Of a stretch of 48,266 nt of DNA, positions 8,090 to 17,448 are shown one piece after another. Origin of the DNA: an uncultured Muribaculaceae bacterium (GTDB lineage Bacteria > Bacteroidota > Bacteroidia > Bacteroidales > Muribaculaceae); the NCBI GenBank assembly GCA_947179295.1, contig CAMXAZ010000016.1:1-48266 (forward strand), written 5' to 3'. A program made the position numbers and the translations under genes. The notes below the pieces were generated by a model that had not been told where the DNA came from, did no database searches, and was given only the letters and a program-made list of their open reading frames with translations. How positions within the stretch are numbered: the stretch's first letter is position 1; the number at the start of each line of letters is the position of its first letter.

Positions 8090-10000
8090 CTATTTCCTTT
8101 TTGATTTTTGATAGGGATAGGTGGCCTGGCGAGGGAATAGGCGCTGGAGAAGATCGGGACGCCGCAGTCGCTGAAGAGAGCTGATGAGGTCTGCCCGGTA
8201 GGCGCGGTCATACCAGAAAAAATATTTTCGCTGTGCCTGCTTTTGCTCAGGGCTGACGGCTGTGAAGACTTTCTCGCCTGTGTAAGGATGGTAGCCGGTA
8301 TAATAGATCTCGGTCGAGAGGGTCATCGGGGTAGGGGTGAAATCCTGGATCTGTTCGAGGTGCAGATTGAGCTCTTTGGTCTCGGCGGCAAGCTCGGCCA
8401 TGTCGACTTCGCGGCATCCGGGATGGGAGGAAATGAAGTAGGGGATCAGCTGCTGTCGGAGCCCGTGGTGCGAGTTGACGCGGTCAAAGAAGCGGCTGAA
8501 TTCATGGTAGAGCCGGAAAGATGGTTTGCGCATCAGGTTGAGCACAGTGTCGGAGGTGTGTTCCGGCGCCACTTTCAGGCGTCCGGAGACGTGGCGGGTG
8601 ATCAGCTCTTCATTATATGTGCGGTTTGTCTCGTCTATGCGGCGGTCGCCTGTGTGGTGCATGGAAAGATCATAGCGCACACCGCTGCCGATGAATGATT
8701 TCTTTATGCCCGGCAAGCTGTCTATGGCATGGTAGAGGTCGAGCAGCGGCCCGTGGTCGGTGTTGAGATTCGGGCAGACTTTGGGGTGCAGACACGAGGG
8801 TTTCAGACACTTGGCGCAGATGCTTTTGTCTTTGCCTCCGAGGCCATACATGTTGGCGCTCGGACCGCCGATGTCGCTCAGATAGCCTTTGAAGTCGGGC
8901 ATACGGGTGACTTCGCGGGCTTCGCGGAGCACAGACTCCTTGCTTCGTGAGGCTATGAACTTGCCCTGATGGGCTGAGATGGTGCAGAACGAACATCCGC
9001 CGAAACATCCGCGGTGGATGTTGACCGAATGGCGTATCATCTCATAGGCCGGAATGCGCTTGTCCTTATAGCGCGGGTGGGGCAGGCGGGTGTAGGGGAG
9101 ATCAAACGATGCGTCGATCTCTCCGGTGGTCATGGGCGGATACATCGGATTGACTTTCACCCAGAAGCCGCCGTCGTGGCGCTGCCAGAGCACACGTCCG
9201 TTCATCGAATTGCTCTGCTGCTCGATGTGGCGGAAGTTTTCGGCCTGCAGGCGCTTGTCGCGTAGGCAGTCGGCAAAGGAGTGGAGTATTATGTCATCAT
9301 CGCCTGCCCGGAAATCGGCGTCGGGGATGCGGACCACGGTCTGCGGCAGATCGCGGAGCGAGTTCACGCTCTCTCCGGCTTCCAGGCGGCGGGCTATCTC
9401 TATGACTGACTTTTCGCCCATGCCATAGTTTATGAGATCTGCCTTGCAGTCGGCAAGCAGCGACGGGCGCAGGCGGTCTTCCCAGTAGTCATAGTGTGAA
9501 AGCCGGCGCATCGACGCCTCGATGCCTCCGGCTATTATAGGAGTGTCGGGGAAGAGGTCGCGGAGGATTGCCGAGTAGACTATGGTCGGATAGTCGGGGC
9601 GCGCTCCGTGGCGTCCGCCGGGAGTATATGCGTCGTCGCTGCGCCTGCGGCGAGCTGCGGTGTAGTGGTTGACCATCGAGTCCATTGCTCCGGCTGATAC
9701 ACCGAAGAATAGACGCGGGGCGCCGAATTTGCGGAAATCGCGCAGATCGTCCTGCCAGTTGGGCTGGGGGACAAGCGCCACATTGTAGCCGGCGGCCTGG
9801 AGTGTGCGGCCTATGACTGCGGCTCCGAAAGAAGGGTGGTCTACATAGGCATCGCCTGAGAAGATGACCACATCGACGTGGTCCCAGCCGAGAGCCTTCA
9901 TTTCCTTGACCGAGGTGGGCAGATAGCGGTCGGCGGAGGGATATATCATTCGCTGCTGTGAAGCAGCTGCGGTTTTTATGTTTTTTTTCTGTTCGTTCAT
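8090..10000 (-). CDS. YgiQ-family radical SAM protein
   Basis: 636 residues. An N-terminal UPF0313-type domain ([32 protein letters not shown]) precedes a radical SAM core. The cluster-binding motif is [12 protein letters not shown] (CxxxCxxC) near residues 328-340, and a second Cys set ([15 protein letters not shown]) follows near 395-410. Length and order match the YgiQ family, whose reaction is not firmly established to my knowledge. The ATG overlaps the uvrB stop by four bases (ATGA), so it is translationally coupled to uvrB, and a terminator follows. Confidence 0.92.
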   Translation of the reverse strand: MNEQKKNIKTAAASQQRMIYPSADRYLPTSVKEMKALGWDHVDVVIFSGDAYVDHPSFGAAVIGRTLQAAGYNVALVPQPNWQDDLRDFRKFGAPRLFFGVSAGAMDSMVNHYTAARRRRSDDAYTPGGRHGARPDYPTIVYSAILRDLFPDTPIIAGGIEASMRRLSHYDYWEDRLRPSLLADCKADLINYGMGEKSVIEIARRLEAGESVNSLRDLPQTVVRIPDADFRAGDDDIILHSFADCLRDKRLQAENFRHIEQQSNSMNGRVLWQRHDGGFWVKVNPMYPPMTTGEIDASFDLPYTRLPHPRYKDKRIPAYEMIRHSVNIHRGCFGGCSFCTISAHQGKFIASRSKESVLREAREVTRMPDFKGYLSDIGGPSANMYGLGGKDKSICAKCLKPSCLHPKVCPNLNTDHGPLLDLYHAIDSLPGIKKSFIGSGVRYDLSMHHTGDRRIDETNRTYNEELITRHVSGRLKVAPEHTSDTVLNLMRKPSFRLYHEFSRFFDRVNSHHGLRQQLIPYFISSHPGCREVDMAELAAETKELNLHLEQIQDFTPTPMTLSTEIYYTGYHPYTGEKVFTAVSPEQKQAQRKYFFWYDRAYRADLISSLQRLRRPDLLQRLFPRQATYPYQKSKRK

Positions 10001-12111
10001 TTTGATTCTTCCTTCTGCGGTTCAGCTGACATTTTTGCAAGGCGCTCCTCCATAGCGAGGACCTCGTCGCGCAGGCGGGCGGCGTCGATAAAGTCCATGC
10101 GCTTGGCGGCCTCGACCATTTCGAGACGCTTGGTGGTGATGAGCTTCTGCAGCGCATCGGCGTTGAGGTAGGGGATGACCGGATCGGCAGCGAGATTGAC
10201 CTTTGTGCTGTATTCCTCGGCATAGGGTATGGATTTTGCCCGTCCGGTCTTTGATGTGCTGTCCCGGCGTGACGGCTGCTTGCCGCGGCTGCTGTCAGCG
10301 ATTTCATCGGCATCGGCTTCAAGACCGATGATCGAGTTGCGGGCTTTGATGATGGCCTGCGGGGTTATGCCGTGCTCTTCATTGTAGGCAAGCTGCATGG
10401 CGCGGCGGCGCGAGGTCTCGTCGATGGTCTGCTGCATGGAGTCGGTAATCTTGTCGGCATACATTATGACGGTGCCGTTGAGGTTTCGGGCCGCACGTCC
10501 GACAGTCTGCGTCAGAGATCTGTGGCTGCGCAGGAAGCCTTCCTTGTCGGCATCGAGTATGGCCACAAGCGATACTTCCGGCAGGTCGAGGCCTTCGCGG
10601 AGGAGGTTCACGCCGACAAGCACATCGAATTCGCCGGCCCGCAGTCCGTCGAGAATCCTGATGCGGTCAAGGGTGTCGACATCGCTGTGGATGTAGGCAG
10701 TCTTTATGCGGATCTTTGTCAGATAGTCGTTCAGCTCCTCGGCCATGCGCTTGGTCAGGGTGGTGACCAGCACTCGTTCGTTACGCTCGATGCGCAGATT
10801 TATCTCATGAAGAAGATCGTCGATCTGGTTGAGTGACGGGCGCACTTCTATCACGGGGTCGAGCAGACCGGTGGGGCGGATGATCTGCTCCACTACCACG
10901 CCTTCGCATTTTTCCAGCTCGTAGTCGGCCGGAGTTGCGCTGACGTAGAGCACCTGAGGAGTCAGGCGTTCGAATTCCTCGAATTTCAGCGGTCGGTTGT
11001 CAAGCGCCGCAGGCAGACGGAAGCCATATTCCACAAGATTCATCTTGCGCGAGAGGTCGCCGCCATACATCGCGCGGCATTGCGGCAGAGTGACGTGGCT
11101 CTCGTCAATGATGGTCAGGAAGTCCTGGGGGAAATAGTCGAGGAGACAGAAGGGGCGCATGCCCGGCTGACGACCGTCGAAGTAGCGGCTGTAGTTTTCG
11201 ATTCCCGAACAGTGGCCCACCTCGCGCAGCATCTCGACGTCGTAGGTGACACGTTCCATCAGGCGTTTGGCTTCGAGTTCCTTGGCCTCGCGCATGAAGT
11301 AGTTGTATTGCTCGCCGAGGTCAAGTTCGATCTGGCCTATTGCCGAGCCCATGCGTTCGGGCGATGTGACAAAGAGATTGGCGGGATAGATCTGGAATAT
11401 GTCGTGGGTGCCGAGCGAGACATTGTCAGACGGGTGGAGGGCCTTGATCGACTCGATCTCGTCGCCCCAGAAAGTGACTCGGACAATGATTTCCTCATAA
11501 GCGAGCCGGATGTCAACTGTGTCGCCTTTGACACGGAATGTGCCGCGCGACAGTTCCAGCTCGTTGCGCGAGTAGAGCGAATTGACGAGCGACCGCAGGA
11601 ATTTGTTGCGTGTGATTTTCTGTCCGACTTTCACAGTCACCACATTGCTGTCGAAGTCTTCGGGGTTGCCCATGCCGTAGAGGCATGACACTGAAGAGAC
11701 CACAACCACGTCCTTGCGCCCTGACAGGAGTGCCGAGACGGTTGACAGTCGCAGTTTTTCGATCTCGTCGTTGATCATGAGATCTTTTTCTATGTATTTG
11801 TCGACAGTGGGTATATAGGCCTCCGGCTGATAGTAGTCGTAGTAGGAGACGAAATACTGCACCGAGTTGTTCGGGAAGAATCCCTTGAACTCGCTGTAGA
11901 GCTGTGCGGCAAGAGTCTTGTTGTGGCTGAGGATGAGGGTCGGCTTTCCAACCTGCTCGATGACGTTGGCCATCGTGAATGTTTTGCCTGAGCCTGTGAC
12001 GCCGAGAAGCGTCTGGGCTTTCTCACCCGCCCTGATGCCTGCCACGAGCTGTTCGATTGCCTGCGGCTGGTCGCCCGTGGGCTGATATTGTGATGTAAGC
12101 TGGAAATCCAT
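9997..12111 (-). CDS. uvrB: Excinuclease ABC subunit B
   Basis: 704 residues. UvrB is the DNA-damage verification helicase of nucleotide excision repair and works with UvrA and UvrC. Visible motifs are Walker A GVTGSGKT (37-44), the damage-wedging beta-hairpin region [16 protein letters not shown] (about 92-107), Walker B DESH near 337, the helicase motif QTVGRAARN near 540, and a C-terminal UVR domain ([17 protein letters not shown], about 660-685) for UvrC contact. Its start codon lies one base from a perfect 20-bp palindrome that contains a promoter-like element, pointing to regulation at this site. It is coupled to the downstream ygiQ-like gene. Confidence 0.97.
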   Translation of the reverse strand: MDFQLTSQYQPTGDQPQAIEQLVAGIRAGEKAQTLLGVTGSGKTFTMANVIEQVGKPTLILSHNKTLAAQLYSEFKGFFPNNSVQYFVSYYDYYQPEAYIPTVDKYIEKDLMINDEIEKLRLSTVSALLSGRKDVVVVSSVSCLYGMGNPEDFDSNVVTVKVGQKITRNKFLRSLVNSLYSRNELELSRGTFRVKGDTVDIRLAYEEIIVRVTFWGDEIESIKALHPSDNVSLGTHDIFQIYPANLFVTSPERMGSAIGQIELDLGEQYNYFMREAKELEAKRLMERVTYDVEMLREVGHCSGIENYSRYFDGRQPGMRPFCLLDYFPQDFLTIIDESHVTLPQCRAMYGGDLSRKMNLVEYGFRLPAALDNRPLKFEEFERLTPQVLYVSATPADYELEKCEGVVVEQIIRPTGLLDPVIEVRPSLNQIDDLLHEINLRIERNERVLVTTLTKRMAEELNDYLTKIRIKTAYIHSDVDTLDRIRILDGLRAGEFDVLVGVNLLREGLDLPEVSLVAILDADKEGFLRSHRSLTQTVGRAARNLNGTVIMYADKITDSMQQTIDETSRRRAMQLAYNEEHGITPQAIIKARNSIIGLEADADEIADSSRGKQPSRRDSTSKTGRAKSIPYAEEYSTKVNLAADPVIPYLNADALQKLITTKRLEMVEAAKRMDFIDAARLRDEVLAMEERLAKMSAEPQKEESK

Positions 12112-12112
12112 G

Positions 12113-12161
12113 ATAAAGGGAATTTTTCGTAACTTACAAAATTACGAAAAATTCCCTTTAT
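12113..12161. promoter_or_regulatory. Perfect 20-bp palindrome with uvrB -7 element
   Basis: Arms 12113-12132 and 12142-12161 are exact reverse complements (core AAAGGGAATTTTTCG) around a 9-base spacer. On the minus strand TAATTTTG (12144-12137), a match to TAnnTTTG, spans the spacer and the edge of one arm. The structure ends one base before the uvrB ATG. It could be a repressor operator over the promoter, a hairpin hiding the ribosome-binding region, or the pyrF terminator. The stem is AT-rich, so the terminator role is less typical. Confidence 0.6.
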
Positions 12162-12191
12162 ATGCAATAAGCTATCTGTTTTCGGCCCGGA

Positions 12192-13022
12192 TCAGATTAC
12201 TCCGTAGGTCGAGAGCAGGATTGTCATGTGGTCACGGAGCTTGCGGGCCTCGGCGGCGGCGGCGTCAGCGAAATCGGTGCCGGAAGAGGCATAGATGATG
12301 CCGCGCGATGAGTTGACGAGCAGTCCGCATTCTGGGGTCATGCCCCATTTGGCCACTTCTTCGAGGCTGCCGCCCTGGGCGCCTACGCCGGGAACGAGCA
12401 GGAAGCTCCGGGGGGCTACACGGCGCACTTCGGCAAACATTGCGCCCTGAGTTGCGCCGACAACGAACATGAGGTTTTCTGTTGTGCCCCACTTCTGGGC
12501 TGTTTCCAGCACGTGCTCGAAGAGGCGGGTGCCTGTCATGTCGGTCAGGAACTGGAAGTCGCGGCTGCCGGGATTGGAGGTCAGGGCAAGGAGGATCACC
12601 CACTTGCCTTCGTAGTCCATGAACGGCTTCACGCTGTCAAATCCCATGTAGGGAGCCACGGTGATGGCATCTACACCCATGTTCTCGAAAAATGCGCGGG
12701 CATAGAGCGAGGAAGTGTTGCCGATGTCACCGCGCTTTGCGTCGGCGATGATGAAGTGGTCAGGATAATTGGTGCGCAGGTAGCTGACGGTGCGTTCCAG
12801 AGTCTGCCAGCCTTCTGTGCCCCGGCTTTCATAGAAAGCTGTATTGGGCTTATAGGCTACGCAGTAGGGAGCGGTGGCGTCAATGATAGCCTTGTTGAAG
12901 GCGAACATCGGATCTTCCTCCGTCAGAAGATGCTCCGGGATCTTCTTGATGTCAGTGTCGAGTCCAACGCAGAGAAAGGTGCCCTTCTTGCGGATTTGGT
13001 CGATGATTTGCTGTCTGTTCAT
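12192..13022 (-). CDS. pyrF: Orotidine 5'-phosphate decarboxylase
   Basis: 276 residues; catalyses the last step of UMP synthesis, decarboxylation of OMP. The catalytic motif [11 protein letters not shown] places D94, K96 and D99 as the Asp-Lys-Asp triad. The length and the motif followed by NTS fit the longer subfamily 2 type found in Bacteroidetes and mycobacteria. Phosphate-binding residues are in the segment [10 protein letters not shown] near residue 210. It follows prfA on the same strand with a 27-base gap, so the two are likely co-transcribed. Confidence 0.96.
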   Translation of the reverse strand: MNRQQIIDQIRKKGTFLCVGLDTDIKKIPEHLLTEEDPMFAFNKAIIDATAPYCVAYKPNTAFYESRGTEGWQTLERTVSYLRTNYPDHFIIADAKRGDIGNTSSLYARAFFENMGVDAITVAPYMGFDSVKPFMDYEGKWVILLALTSNPGSRDFQFLTDMTGTRLFEHVLETAQKWGTTENLMFVVGATQGAMFAEVRRVAPRSFLLVPGVGAQGGSLEEVAKWGMTPECGLLVNSSRGIIYASSGTDFADAAAAEARKLRDHMTILLSTYGVI

Positions 13023-13049
13023 ATCTTGTTGAATAGCTTGTTTTTGCGG

Positions 13050-14159
13050 TTAAAGTTCTGCGGCTTTGAGCTTTTCGGCGTTTTCAGCGATTGTCAGCTG
13101 GTCGATGACATCCTGGATCTCGCCGTCCATGAAAGCCTGCAGGTTATAGATTGTGTAGTTGATACGGTGGTCGGTGATGCGCCCCTGCGGGTAGTTGTAG
13201 GTGCGGATTTTGGCCGATCGGTCGCCGGTCGAGACGAGGGTTTTGCGCCGTGAGGCTATGTCGTCGATGTATTTCTGGTGTTCCTTGTCATAGATGAATG
13301 TGCGCAGGCGGCTGAGTGCGCGCTCCTTGTTTTTGGGCTGGTCGCGGGTTTCTGTACATTCTATCAGAATCTCTTCGCTCTCGCCGGTATTGGGGTTGCG
13401 CCACATGTAGCGCAGGCGCACACCTGATTCAACCTTGTTGACGTTCTGACCGCCTGCTCCGCCCGAACGGAAGGTGTCCCATTTGATCTCGCCCTCGTTG
13501 ATCTCCACGTCGAAGGCCTCCGCTTCGGGTAGCACAGCTACTGTGGCGGCCGATGTGTGGACGCGGCCCTGGGTTTCGGTTGCCGGAACTCGCTGCACGC
13601 GGTGCACACCGCTCTCGTATTTCAGCGTGCCGTAGACGTTGTCGCCTGTGACAGCAACCACAATCTCCTTGAATCCTCCGGCAGCGCCCTCGCTGAAACT
13701 GGTGACAGCCACATTCCAGCCTTTTGACTCGCAGTATTTGACATACATCTTGTAAAGGTCGCCGGCAAAGATGGCGGCTTCGTCGCCTCCGGTGCCGCCG
13801 CGGATTTCGAGAATGGCATTCTTGCCGTCTTCCGGATCGGCCGGAATCAGCAGCAGTTTTATTTCTTCCTCAATGGCCGGTATGGCCTCGGTGGCTTCGT
13901 CGAGCTCCTCTTTAGCCATTTCGCGGAGTTCAGGGTCATTTTCAGACGCAAGCACCTCGCGGGCTTCGTCGATGTTGCCTAAAAGCTCGCGGTAACGGCG
14001 TGTCACAGCCGTGAGTTTTTCAAGATCCTTATACTCTTTGGTCAGGCGGACATAGCGTTTCATGTCCTGGATCACAGAGGGATCTGTGATCAAAGTTCCC
14101 ACTTCCTCGAAGCGGGCCTCAATGCCGTCCAACCGGGTCAAAAGGGAATTTTCAGCCAT
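13050..14159 (-). CDS. prfA: Peptide chain release factor 1
   Basis: 369 residues. RF1 recognises UAA and UAG and triggers peptide release. The anticodon-like PAT tripeptide is at 192-194 ([10 protein letters not shown]), which distinguishes it from RF2 (SPF). The catalytic GGQ is at 236-238 ([11 protein letters not shown]), where Gln is normally methylated by PrmC. An N-terminal coiled-coil region occupies about 1-100. A minus-strand promoter element lies 21 bases upstream, and pyrF follows closely. Confidence 0.97.
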   Translation of the reverse strand: MAENSLLTRLDGIEARFEEVGTLITDPSVIQDMKRYVRLTKEYKDLEKLTAVTRRYRELLGNIDEAREVLASENDPELREMAKEELDEATEAIPAIEEEIKLLLIPADPEDGKNAILEIRGGTGGDEAAIFAGDLYKMYVKYCESKGWNVAVTSFSEGAAGGFKEIVVAVTGDNVYGTLKYESGVHRVQRVPATETQGRVHTSAATVAVLPEAEAFDVEINEGEIKWDTFRSGGAGGQNVNKVESGVRLRYMWRNPNTGESEEILIECTETRDQPKNKERALSRLRTFIYDKEHQKYIDDIASRRKTLVSTGDRSAKIRTYNYPQGRITDHRINYTIYNLQAFMDGEIQDVIDQLTIAENAEKLKAAEL

Positions 14160-14179
14160 AGATCAGATTCATTTGCCTG

Positions 14180-14187
14180 CAAAGTTA
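14180..14187 (-). promoter_or_regulatory. Promoter -7 element for prfA
   Basis: Minus-strand TAACTTTG within CGTAACTTTGCAGG, a full match to TAnnTTTG, about 21 bases before the prfA ATG. No clean -33 TTTG at the expected distance. It implies a very short leader. Confidence 0.6.
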
Positions 14188-14242
14188 CGAAAAAATTTTC
14201 ACCCTCTCCGCATTATCGCACTAAATCAGGCTTCGCGCGCGC

Positions 14243-14250
14243 TATCTTTG
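14243..14250 (+). promoter_or_regulatory. Promoter -7 element for the 14281 gene
   Basis: TATCTTTG, a match to TAnnTTTG, 31 bases before the ATG at 14281. It supports this ATG over the longer upstream reading frame that begins inside prfA. No -33 TTTG is visible. Confidence 0.6.
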
Positions 14251-14280
14251 TCGCGTAGAAACAACTCAAAACATCAGACT

Positions 14281-14778
14281 ATGAAAAAACATGCGCCCCA
14301 AAGACAGCTCCCCGTATCAAAAAATTTCTATGCCTCAGTCATCGACCGTGTCCGTGGGTCGCTGAATTTGATTGGCCGCAGTGATGCAGTGGCTGAAACA
14401 ATGGCCTGCATAGACCGCTATATGGCCGACGGCACTGTGCCGCCGACCGATACCGATCCGGCTGTCGCGCTGACTTTCGCCCTTTTGCGCGCCGAATTGG
14501 ACAAGGCCGTCGAGCGCTCACGCCGTGCCCGCAGCCGTGGCGCCCGTAAATCGTCAGCCGCCTCCTCGGCCACCGCTGAAACCGGGGCCAAAACCAAAAC
14601 AGCGTCAGAATCCGCTTCCATAGCCGAGGCTGAAACCGATTCTGACGCAGAGTCCGGGGCTGATCCGGAGCCCTTTGTCCCGCGCAACCGCCGCGAACGC
14701 CGCCTTTATGAGCAGGAGGTGCGCCGTGCGGCCCGACGGCTAACCCGCCGTCTTGCCGCCTCGCGGACCGAAGTCTGA
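14281..14778 (+). CDS. Hypothetical protein with basic C-terminus
   Basis: 165 residues from the ATG at 14281, chosen because a promoter element lies just upstream and the open frame upstream of it overlaps prfA on the opposite strand. The N-terminal about 85 residues look folded and helical (FYASVIDRVRGSLNLIGRSD, ALTFALLRAELDKAVERS). An Ala/Ser/Thr/Glu-rich low-complexity linker follows (about 86-130), then a strongly basic Arg-rich tail (RNRRERRLYEQEVRRAARRL). No family was recognised. The tail could bind nucleic acid, but that is only an inference from charge. It stands alone between prfA and the thr operon. Confidence 0.65.
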   Translation: MKKHAPQRQLPVSKNFYASVIDRVRGSLNLIGRSDAVAETMACIDRYMADGTVPPTDTDPAVALTFALLRAELDKAVERSRRARSRGARKSSAASSATAETGAKTKTASESASIAEAETDSDAESGADPEPFVPRNRRERRLYEQEVRRAARRLTRRLAASRTEV

Positions 14779-14863
14779 ACCATGAAAGAGAGACACCGCA
14801 GGGTCGGCCCGATGCCTCCGCCTGCGGCGCCTGATGTGTGCTGAATTTATTTTATTGTAAAAC

Positions 14864-14896
14864 TTTGGTGGAGAATTGGAAATTTGATTATCTTTG
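14864..14896 (+). promoter_or_regulatory. Promoter of the thr operon
   Basis: TTTG (14864-14867) and TATCTTTG (14889-14896) separated by 21 bases, a full match to the Bacteroidota promoter. The predicted start near 14903 gives a leader of about 100 bases before thrA. Confidence 0.75.
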
Positions 14897-14936
14897 TCAT
14901 TTGAATAAAAACTAATCCTAATATTAAGCAAAGCCG

Positions 14937-15005
14937 ATGGCTGACGATCCGTTTGTCTGGATGTGGCCACCGGCGGAAACCATTCAACCACACATTATTA
15001 AATGA
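14937..15005 (+). CDS. Possible 22-codon leader ORF overlapping thrA
   Basis: An ATG at 14937 opens a 22-codon frame (MADDPFVWMWPPAE, then TIQPHIIK) whose TGA at 15003-15005 overlaps the thrA ATG as ATGA. It lies wholly within the predicted thr leader transcript. The arrangement could couple thrA translation to leader translation. It holds one Thr and three Ile codons, which is weak compared with a classical thr attenuator peptide. It may be chance. Confidence 0.25.
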   Translation: MADDPFVWMWPPAETIQPHIIK

Positions 15006-17434
15006 AAGTATTAAAATTCGGCGGGACGTCCGTAGGTTCCGCGAACAGTATTCTCAATCTGAAGAATATTGTTGAAAGTCAGGATTTTCCGGTTGTTGTA
15101 GTAGTGAGCGCTCTTGGCGGAGTTACAGATCTCCTTATCAAGACGGCAAGAACAGCGTCAGAAGGCAATGAGGCCTATAAGGATATGCTTCAGACCATAG
15201 TACGCCGTCATCATGACATGATAAATGACGTGATAACTGACGGTCGGGAGGATCTGATTCTTGAAACAGATGCGTTGCTTGCAGAACTGTCATCGATATA
15301 CCACGGTGTATATCTTATCCGTGATCTCAGCCCAAAGACACAGGCTACCATAGTAAGCTATGGCGAGCGTCTGAGCAGCCGTATTGTGGCACGTCTGATC
15401 ACAGGCGCGGAGCTGCACGATTCACGGACTTTTATAAAGACAGAGCGCAAACATGGCCGTTCGCTGCTTGACAGCGAACTGACACGCAGACTTGTGGTTG
15501 AGGAGTTCGGACCGAAAACCCTTTGCGGGAAAATACACATAGTGCCGGGTTTCATCAGTTCGGACCGCGATTCGGGCGAGGTGACAAATCTCGGCCGCGG
15601 CGGCAGCGATTACACGGCTTCGATCATCGCGGCGGCGCTTGGAGCGGAAGCTCTGGAGATATGGACCGATGTTGACGGATTCATGACCGCTGACCCGCGA
15701 GTCATCCCTACGGCCTATACAATCAACGCGCTCAGTTATGTAGAGGCTATGGAGCTTTGCAACTTCGGAGCCAAGGTGATCTATCCGCCGACCATATATC
15801 CGGTTTGTGTCAGCAACATTCCGATCTATGTTAAAAATACGTTCAATCCGCAGCTTCCGGGCACCGTTATCCGCAATGAGATAGAGGATGACCGCAAGCC
15901 TATCAAGGGTATATCAAGCATCAGCGGCACTTCGCTCATCACCGTGACCGGTCTGTCGATGGTCGGTGTGATCGGTGTGAACCGCCGCATCTTCACCGCC
16001 TTGGCCGACAATGGCATTTCAGTCTTCATGGTCAGCCAGGCTTCATCTGAAAACTCGACTTCGATCGGTGTGCGCGACGAGGATGCCGCAGCAGCCATTG
16101 AGGTCCTTGACAATGAGTTTGCCAAGGAGATCGAAGAGGGGGCCATGTTCCCGATGCACGTTGAAAGCGGCCTGGCCACAGTGGCGATTGTGGGTGAGAA
16201 CATGAAGCATACTCCCGGTATAGCCGGCAAACTGTTCGGTACTCTGGGGCGCAGCGGTATCAGCGTCATTGCCTGCGCGCAGGGCGCCAGCGAGACAAAC
16301 ATCTCGTTTGTGGTTCATGGTGACTATCTGCGCAAGTCGCTCAATGTGATCCATGACTCATTCTTCCTGAGTGAATACAAGGAACTCAACCTCTTTATAT
16401 GCGGAGTCGGCACTGTCGGCGGAATGCTGATAGAACAGATCCGCAGCCAGCAGGAAAAACTGATGCAGACCCACCGTCTGAAACTCAATGTGGTCGGAAT
16501 CGCCTCAAGCCACAAGGCTGTGTTCAGCCGCGCAGGCATTGATCTGGCAACCTACAGAGAGCAGCTTGAGGCGAGTCCCGAAAGTTCGCCCGAACGTCTG
16601 CGCGACGGAGTTGTGGGCATGAATATATTCAACAGTGTCTTTGTGGACTGCACCGCAAGCAAGGAGGTGGCAGAACTTTATCAGACATTCCTTGACAACA
16701 ACATCTCGGTTGTCGCGGCCAACAAGGTTGCGGCGTCGAGCAGCTATGAGACTTACCGCCGGCTGAAATCCACGGCTCTTAAGCGCGGTGTGAAATATCT
16801 TTTCGAGACGAACGTGGGTGCGGGCCTGCCCATTATCGGCACCATCAACGACCTCGTTTCGTCAGGCGACCGCATTCTGAAGATCGAAGCCGTGCTGAGC
16901 GGAACTCTCAACTTCATCTTCAATGCCATTTCAGAAAAGGTTCCTTTCTCCGAAACAGTGCGTCTGGCCAAAGAACTCGGCTACAGCGAGCCTGATCCGC
17001 GCATAGACCTCAGCGGTCAGGACGTGGTGCGCAAGCTGGTGATCCTTACCCGTGAAGCCGGCTACAAGGCCGAGCAGGACGAAGTGGAAAAGCACCTTTT
17101 TGTGCCTGACGAGATGTTCAGCGGCTCGCTTGAAGACTTCTGGAAGAAACTGCCTGAGCTCGATGCCGATTTCGAGGCGCGCCGTCAGGTGCTCGCGGCC
17201 GAAGGCAAGCGCTGGAGGTTTGTGGCGAAGATGGAAAACGGAGAGATGAGCGTAGGCCTGCAGGCCGTTGACAGCCGTCATCCGTTCTATGGCCTTGAAG
17301 GCTCCAACAATATCGTGCTGCTCACCACCGAGCGCTACCATGAGTATCCGATGCTCATCCAGGGCTACGGAGCAGGAGCCGAGGTGACAGCGGCAGGAGT
17401 ATTTGCCAACATAATGTCAACCGCCAACAACTGA
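15002..17434 (+). CDS. thrA: Bifunctional aspartokinase / homoserine dehydrogenase
   Basis: 810 residues catalysing the first and third steps from aspartate to homoserine. The aspartokinase domain starts at once (KFGGTSVGSANSI) and runs to about 290. Two ACT regulatory domains follow to about 460 (segments with SENSTSIGVRD and SETNISFVVHGD). The NAD(P)-binding homoserine dehydrogenase domain begins with LFICGVGTVGGML near 463 and extends to the end (GTLNFIFN and GYSEPDPRIDLSGQDVVRK). Length and order match E. coli ThrA/MetL fusions. It is the first gene of thrA, apgM-like, thrC, with gaps of 14 and 23 bases. Feedback control by threonine is typical of the family. Confidence 0.97.
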   Translation: MKVLKFGGTSVGSANSILNLKNIVESQDFPVVVVVSALGGVTDLLIKTARTASEGNEAYKDMLQTIVRRHHDMINDVITDGREDLILETDALLAELSSIYHGVYLIRDLSPKTQATIVSYGERLSSRIVARLITGAELHDSRTFIKTERKHGRSLLDSELTRRLVVEEFGPKTLCGKIHIVPGFISSDRDSGEVTNLGRGGSDYTASIIAAALGAEALEIWTDVDGFMTADPRVIPTAYTINALSYVEAMELCNFGAKVIYPPTIYPVCVSNIPIYVKNTFNPQLPGTVIRNEIEDDRKPIKGISSISGTSLITVTGLSMVGVIGVNRRIFTALADNGISVFMVSQASSENSTSIGVRDEDAAAAIEVLDNEFAKEIEEGAMFPMHVESGLATVAIVGENMKHTPGIAGKLFGTLGRSGISVIACAQGASETNISFVVHGDYLRKSLNVIHDSFFLSEYKELNLFICGVGTVGGMLIEQIRSQQEKLMQTHRLKLNVVGIASSHKAVFSRAGIDLATYREQLEASPESSPERLRDGVVGMNIFNSVFVDCTASKEVAELYQTFLDNNISVVAANKVAASSSYETYRRLKSTALKRGVKYLFETNVGAGLPIIGTINDLVSSGDRILKIEAVLSGTLNFIFNAISEKVPFSETVRLAKELGYSEPDPRIDLSGQDVVRKLVILTREAGYKAEQDEVEKHLFVPDEMFSGSLEDFWKKLPELDADFEARRQVLAAEGKRWRFVAKMENGEMSVGLQAVDSRHPFYGLEGSNNIVLLTTERYHEYPMLIQGYGAGAEVTAAGVFANIMSTANN

Positions 17435-17448
17435 TCTCCTCTACCTCT

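Noticed and set aside
14062-14280. A longer N-terminus for the unknown protein at 14281.
   Set aside because: The extension lies antisense to the 5' end of prfA and upstream of the promoter element at 14243-14250.
14903-15001. A riboswitch (for example SAM-type) in the thrA leader.
   Set aside because: No recognisable conserved core or terminator/antiterminator pair could be seen by eye.
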